This document shows positions 63,400-64,000 of a DNA stretch of 64,000 bases, piece by piece. Both the position numbers and the translations under genes were made by a program. Within the stretch, counting starts at the first letter, position 1. Each line of letters begins with the position of its first letter. Source of the DNA: Marinifaba aquimaris. GTDB lineage: Bacteria > Pseudomonadota > Gammaproteobacteria > Enterobacterales > Alteromonadaceae. Below the pieces are notes generated by a model. The model made no database searches. It had not been told where the DNA came from and was given only the letters and a program-made list of their open reading frames with translations. Location: NCBI RefSeq assembly GCF_013328345.1, contig NZ_JABULX010000002.1, positions 1-64,000 of the forward strand. The letters run 5' to 3'.

Positions 63400-63753
63400 T
63401 TAAGCTTTGTTTTCACTTCTCAACTTATTGGGGCGACCACCGGTAACTTTATCCGCACGGCCTTCTTCTTTGGCTTTTTCGGCGCGGCGGCGACGAATCT
63501 CTTTGGGATCAGCGATCAGTGGGCGGTATATTTCGATGCGATCACCTTCGTTGATGCTTTCAGTCAGCTTTCGGTTGCGACTCCACACACCGACTTTATT
63601 TTTGGCTAAGTCAATTTCAGGGTATAGCGCTAAAATTCCAGAAGCTTTGATACAGTTTTCAATCGTTTCACCTTCATCGACCTCGACGACTAAAAGGCTT
63701 TGCTTTTGTGGTAAGGCAAAAACAACTTCTATTTGTATTTTGTTCTGGCTCAT
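63400..63753 (-). CDS. rnfH: RnfH family protein
   Basis: A 117-residue ubiquitin-like (beta-grasp) protein of the RnfH/YfjF family. Markers are [57 protein letters not shown] and the [18 protein letters not shown] tail. The function is not settled; it is named from the rnf cluster of Rhodobacter. It follows ratA, the usual gammaproteobacterial ratA-rnfH order. Confidence 0.92.
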   Translation of the reverse strand: MSQNKIQIEVVFALPQKQSLLVVEVDEGETIENCIKASGILALYPEIDLAKNKVGVWSRNRKLTESINEGDRIEIYRPLIADPKEIRRRRAEKAKEEGRADKVTGGRPNKLRSENKA

Positions 63754-63786
63754 AAAATTGAATAACTTTTTTACTGTGGCTACATA

Positions 63787-64000
63787 TTAAGCTAGCTGAT
63801 TGGCTCGGCTGATGAAGGCTTTAACCATATTATTGGCAACGTGATTAAAGATCTTACCAAAAGCCAGGGCAACTAATTTGTTAGAAAACTCAAAATCAAG
63901 CTCTAAACTCACTTTACAAGCTTCTTCATCAAGTGGGATAAACTGCCAAACACCCGTTAGACGTTTAAATGGGCCATCAACCAAGGTCATTTTAACTTGG
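63787..64000 (-). CDS. ratA: RatA/YfjG, START-like protein, 5' part beyond the window
   Basis: The last ~70 codons of a polyketide cyclase/START-fold (COQ10-like) protein are visible. LTGVWQFIPLDEEACKVSLELDFEFSNKL and the terminal helix ALAFGKIFNHVANNMVKAFISRAN fit RatA (YfjG), as does its place before rnfH. The frame runs on past the right edge, so the true start is not seen. RatA has been described as a toxin that blocks ribosome association, while homologues bind ubiquinone; its role here is open. Confidence 0.85.
   Translation of the reverse strand, partial: QVKMTLVDGPFKRLTGVWQFIPLDEEACKVSLELDFEFSNKLVALAFGKIFNHVANNMVKAFISRANQLA

Noticed and set aside
63787-64000. Possible toxin-antitoxin pair ratA-rnfH
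   Set aside because: The toxin label for RatA is debated and RnfH is not an established antitoxin. The pair is a conserved housekeeping neighbourhood, so no defence role is claimed.

Overview
The window is an AT-rich, gene-dense stretch of a gammaproteobacterial chromosome. Gene content (LptFG, PepA-HolC-ValS, TopB, MltC, RnfH-RatA, AvtA, two RND systems, a polar-type flagellin, DUF481, a PEP-CTERM protein) and the large secreted carbohydrate-active lipoproteins point to a marine member of Alteromonadales, perhaps of the Alteromonas/Catenovulum type. The genus is an inference from gene content only. No rRNA, tRNA, CRISPR array, insertion sequence or prophage was seen.

Layout. 0.2-3.4 kb: gph, avtA, an orphan solute-binding protein and a TIGR02647-type small protein, all on the minus strand. 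3.5-10.4 kb: one 2294-codon minus-strand lipoprotein with six ~195-residue repeats, a GH30-like domain and a GH144-like C-terminal domain, preceded by an unusual cluster of 13-bp repeats. 10.9-16.9 kb: YeeZ-like reductase, topB, GAF protein, mltC with a coupled lipoprotein, and another orphan binding protein. 16.9-24.2 kb: the conserved lptF-lptG operon divergent from pepA-holC-valS. 24.4-28.7 kb: a calcium-repeat/sialidase-like lipoprotein and a PEP-CTERM protein. 28.7-32.2 kb: a hairpin-rich gap, flagellin and an animal-type haem peroxidase. 32.4-35.9 kb: a cobalamin riboswitch followed by a four-gene operon (membrane protein, CobB/CbiA, BtuF-like protein, cysteine-rich protein). 35.9-39.3 kb: ackA-pta. 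39.5-47.9 kb: one long operon joining an RND pump to a split PqiA, PqiB, PqiC and a small secreted protein. 48.2-50.0 kb: a glycogen-binding domain protein, a broken ppk2 and a PilZ-like protein. 50.1-52.4 kb: a kexin-like serine protease with its external chaperone. 52.7-55.6 kb: dimeric dUTPase, degenerate GGDEF protein, DUF481 protein. 55.7-61.6 kb: a complete tripartite RND efflux operon. 61.7-64.0 kb: SulP transporter, rnfH and the 3' part of ratA.

Functional themes are cell-envelope maintenance (LptFG, MltC, Pqi/MCE, two RND systems), secretion of large polymer-binding or polymer-cutting lipoproteins and a protease, B12 acquisition under riboswitch control, and acetate metabolism. The most notable items are the giant GH30/GH144-like protein, whose acid/base position reads Gln instead of Glu; the 13-bp repeat cluster in front of it; the RND-Pqi operon; the B12 operon with a signal-less BtuF-like protein; the twice-broken ppk2; and candidate small RNAs in two gene-free stretches.
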